Shown: positions 63,659 to 64,000 of the stretch, in pieces | Layout: the number at the start of each line of letters is the position of its first letter | Position numbering within the stretch: position 1 is the stretch's first letter | Origin: Pandoraea nosoerga | Lineage (GTDB): Bacteria > Pseudomonadota > Gammaproteobacteria > Burkholderiales > Burkholderiaceae | Length of the DNA stretch: 64,000 bases | Direction of reading: 5' to 3' | Assembly: GCF_902459585.1 (NCBI RefSeq) | Contig: NZ_CABPSC010000007.1 | Location: 124,001-188,000, forward strand | The notes under the pieces: model-generated | Told to the model about the DNA's origin: nothing | Seen by the model: the letters and a program-made list of their open reading frames with translations, nothing else | Databases searched by the model: none | Program-made: the position numbers and the translations under genes

Positions 63659-64000
63659 TCAGTCTTTCGGAAAGGCCGTGGCGCCGCCGTGCGCGCCCGA
63701 CCATTCGGCCGGCGCGTGCAGGAATTTCTCGACTTCGTCGAGCGTCTTCGTGTCGAAGTGGTTCTGCTGCTTGGCAACGCGCAGCACGTCCCACCATGTG
63801 GCCAGCGAGTGCAGTTGCACGTCGATGTCCTTGAGCACCTGGCGGCTCTCCGGGAAGATGTCGTAGTGGAAGATCACGAACACGTGATTGACCTTCGCAC
63901 CGGCTTCGCGCAGCGCCTTGCAGAAATTGATCTTGCTGCGGCCGTCGGTCGTCAGGTCCTCGACGAGCAGTACCCGCGAGCCTTCCGGCAAATCCCCTTC
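63659..64000 (-). CDS. pyrE: Orotate phosphoribosyltransferase (5' end outside window)
   Basis: Only the C-terminal 113 residues are visible; the reading frame continues beyond 64000. The PRPP-binding loop [14 protein letters not shown] is intact. It converts orotate and PRPP to OMP in pyrimidine synthesis. Downstream is an intrinsic terminator. Other type I phosphoribosyltransferases cannot be fully excluded from the fragment. Confidence 0.8.
   Translation of the reverse strand, partial: EGDLPEGSRVLLVEDLTTDGRSKINFCKALREAGAKVNHVFVIFHYDIFPESRQVLKDIDVQLHSLATWWDVLRVAKQQNHFDTKTLDEVEKFLHAPAEWSGAHGGATAFPKD

Overview
The window is a high-GC chromosomal segment from a betaproteobacterium, most likely Burkholderiales of the Burkholderia/Pandoraea type. 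The basis is codon and GC usage, a cytochrome c-fused caa3-type oxidase, an mprF-acvB pair, a 5-oxoprolinase fusion gene and an SPI-2-like translocator operon. The genus is an inference. I recognised no rRNA, tRNA or CRISPR array.

Layout. (1) 1-16.2 kb is an accessory island. It holds a type I restriction-modification pair (hsdM and partial hsdS, minus strand) with a small AlpA/excisionase-type regulator. Divergent from these is a tight three-gene operon encoding a NurA-like nuclease, a HerA-like hexameric ATPase and an SPPY-type DNA methyltransferase (3.4-7.8 kb), which looks like a complete restriction-like defence cassette. Next comes a compact minus-strand operon of a large serine recombinase, two ParB/RepB-type proteins and a DUF3987 protein (7.9-12.6 kb), probably the core of an integrative element. 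The island also has a zinc-binding orphan, an AbiEi antitoxin whose AbiEii toxin survives only as a stub, a divergent Fic protein with paired palindromic operators, and two paralogous HTH proteins. (2) 16.5-25.6 kb is a lower-GC surface polysaccharide (O-antigen) locus read on the minus strand: manC, gmd, a perosamine-synthase-like aminotransferase, an ATP-grasp ligase, a HAD phosphatase, two glycosyltransferases and an ABC exporter. (3) 26.4-31.9 kb is a caa3-type cytochrome c oxidase operon. (4) 31.9-39.4 kb has a LysR regulator, a D-glutamate-cyclase-like protein, an MFS transporter and a HyuA-HyuB type 5-oxoprolinase, plausibly one 5-oxoproline/D-glutamate pathway. (5) 39.6-44.5 kb is a seven-gene type III secretion translocator operon resembling SPI-2 sseB-sscA-sseC-sseD-sseE, with no secretion apparatus genes beside it. 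(6) 44.4-64.0 kb is mostly chromosomal background: SLC13 transporter, AraC regulator, GIY-YIG protein, serine beta-lactamase-like hydrolase, mprF-acvB, uracil permease, LysR, rhlE-type helicase, BASS transporter, gamma-carbonic-anhydrase-like protein, parvulin PPIase, a methyltransferase divergent from an XRE/MmyB regulator, crcB and the 3' part of pyrE.

The strongest candidates for something new are the nurA-herA-methyltransferase operon, the recombinase/ParB/RepB/DUF3987 module with its 9-bp repeat array, and the AbiEi/Fic divergent region with its operator palindromes. Family names come from recognised motifs and gene order; no database search was run.
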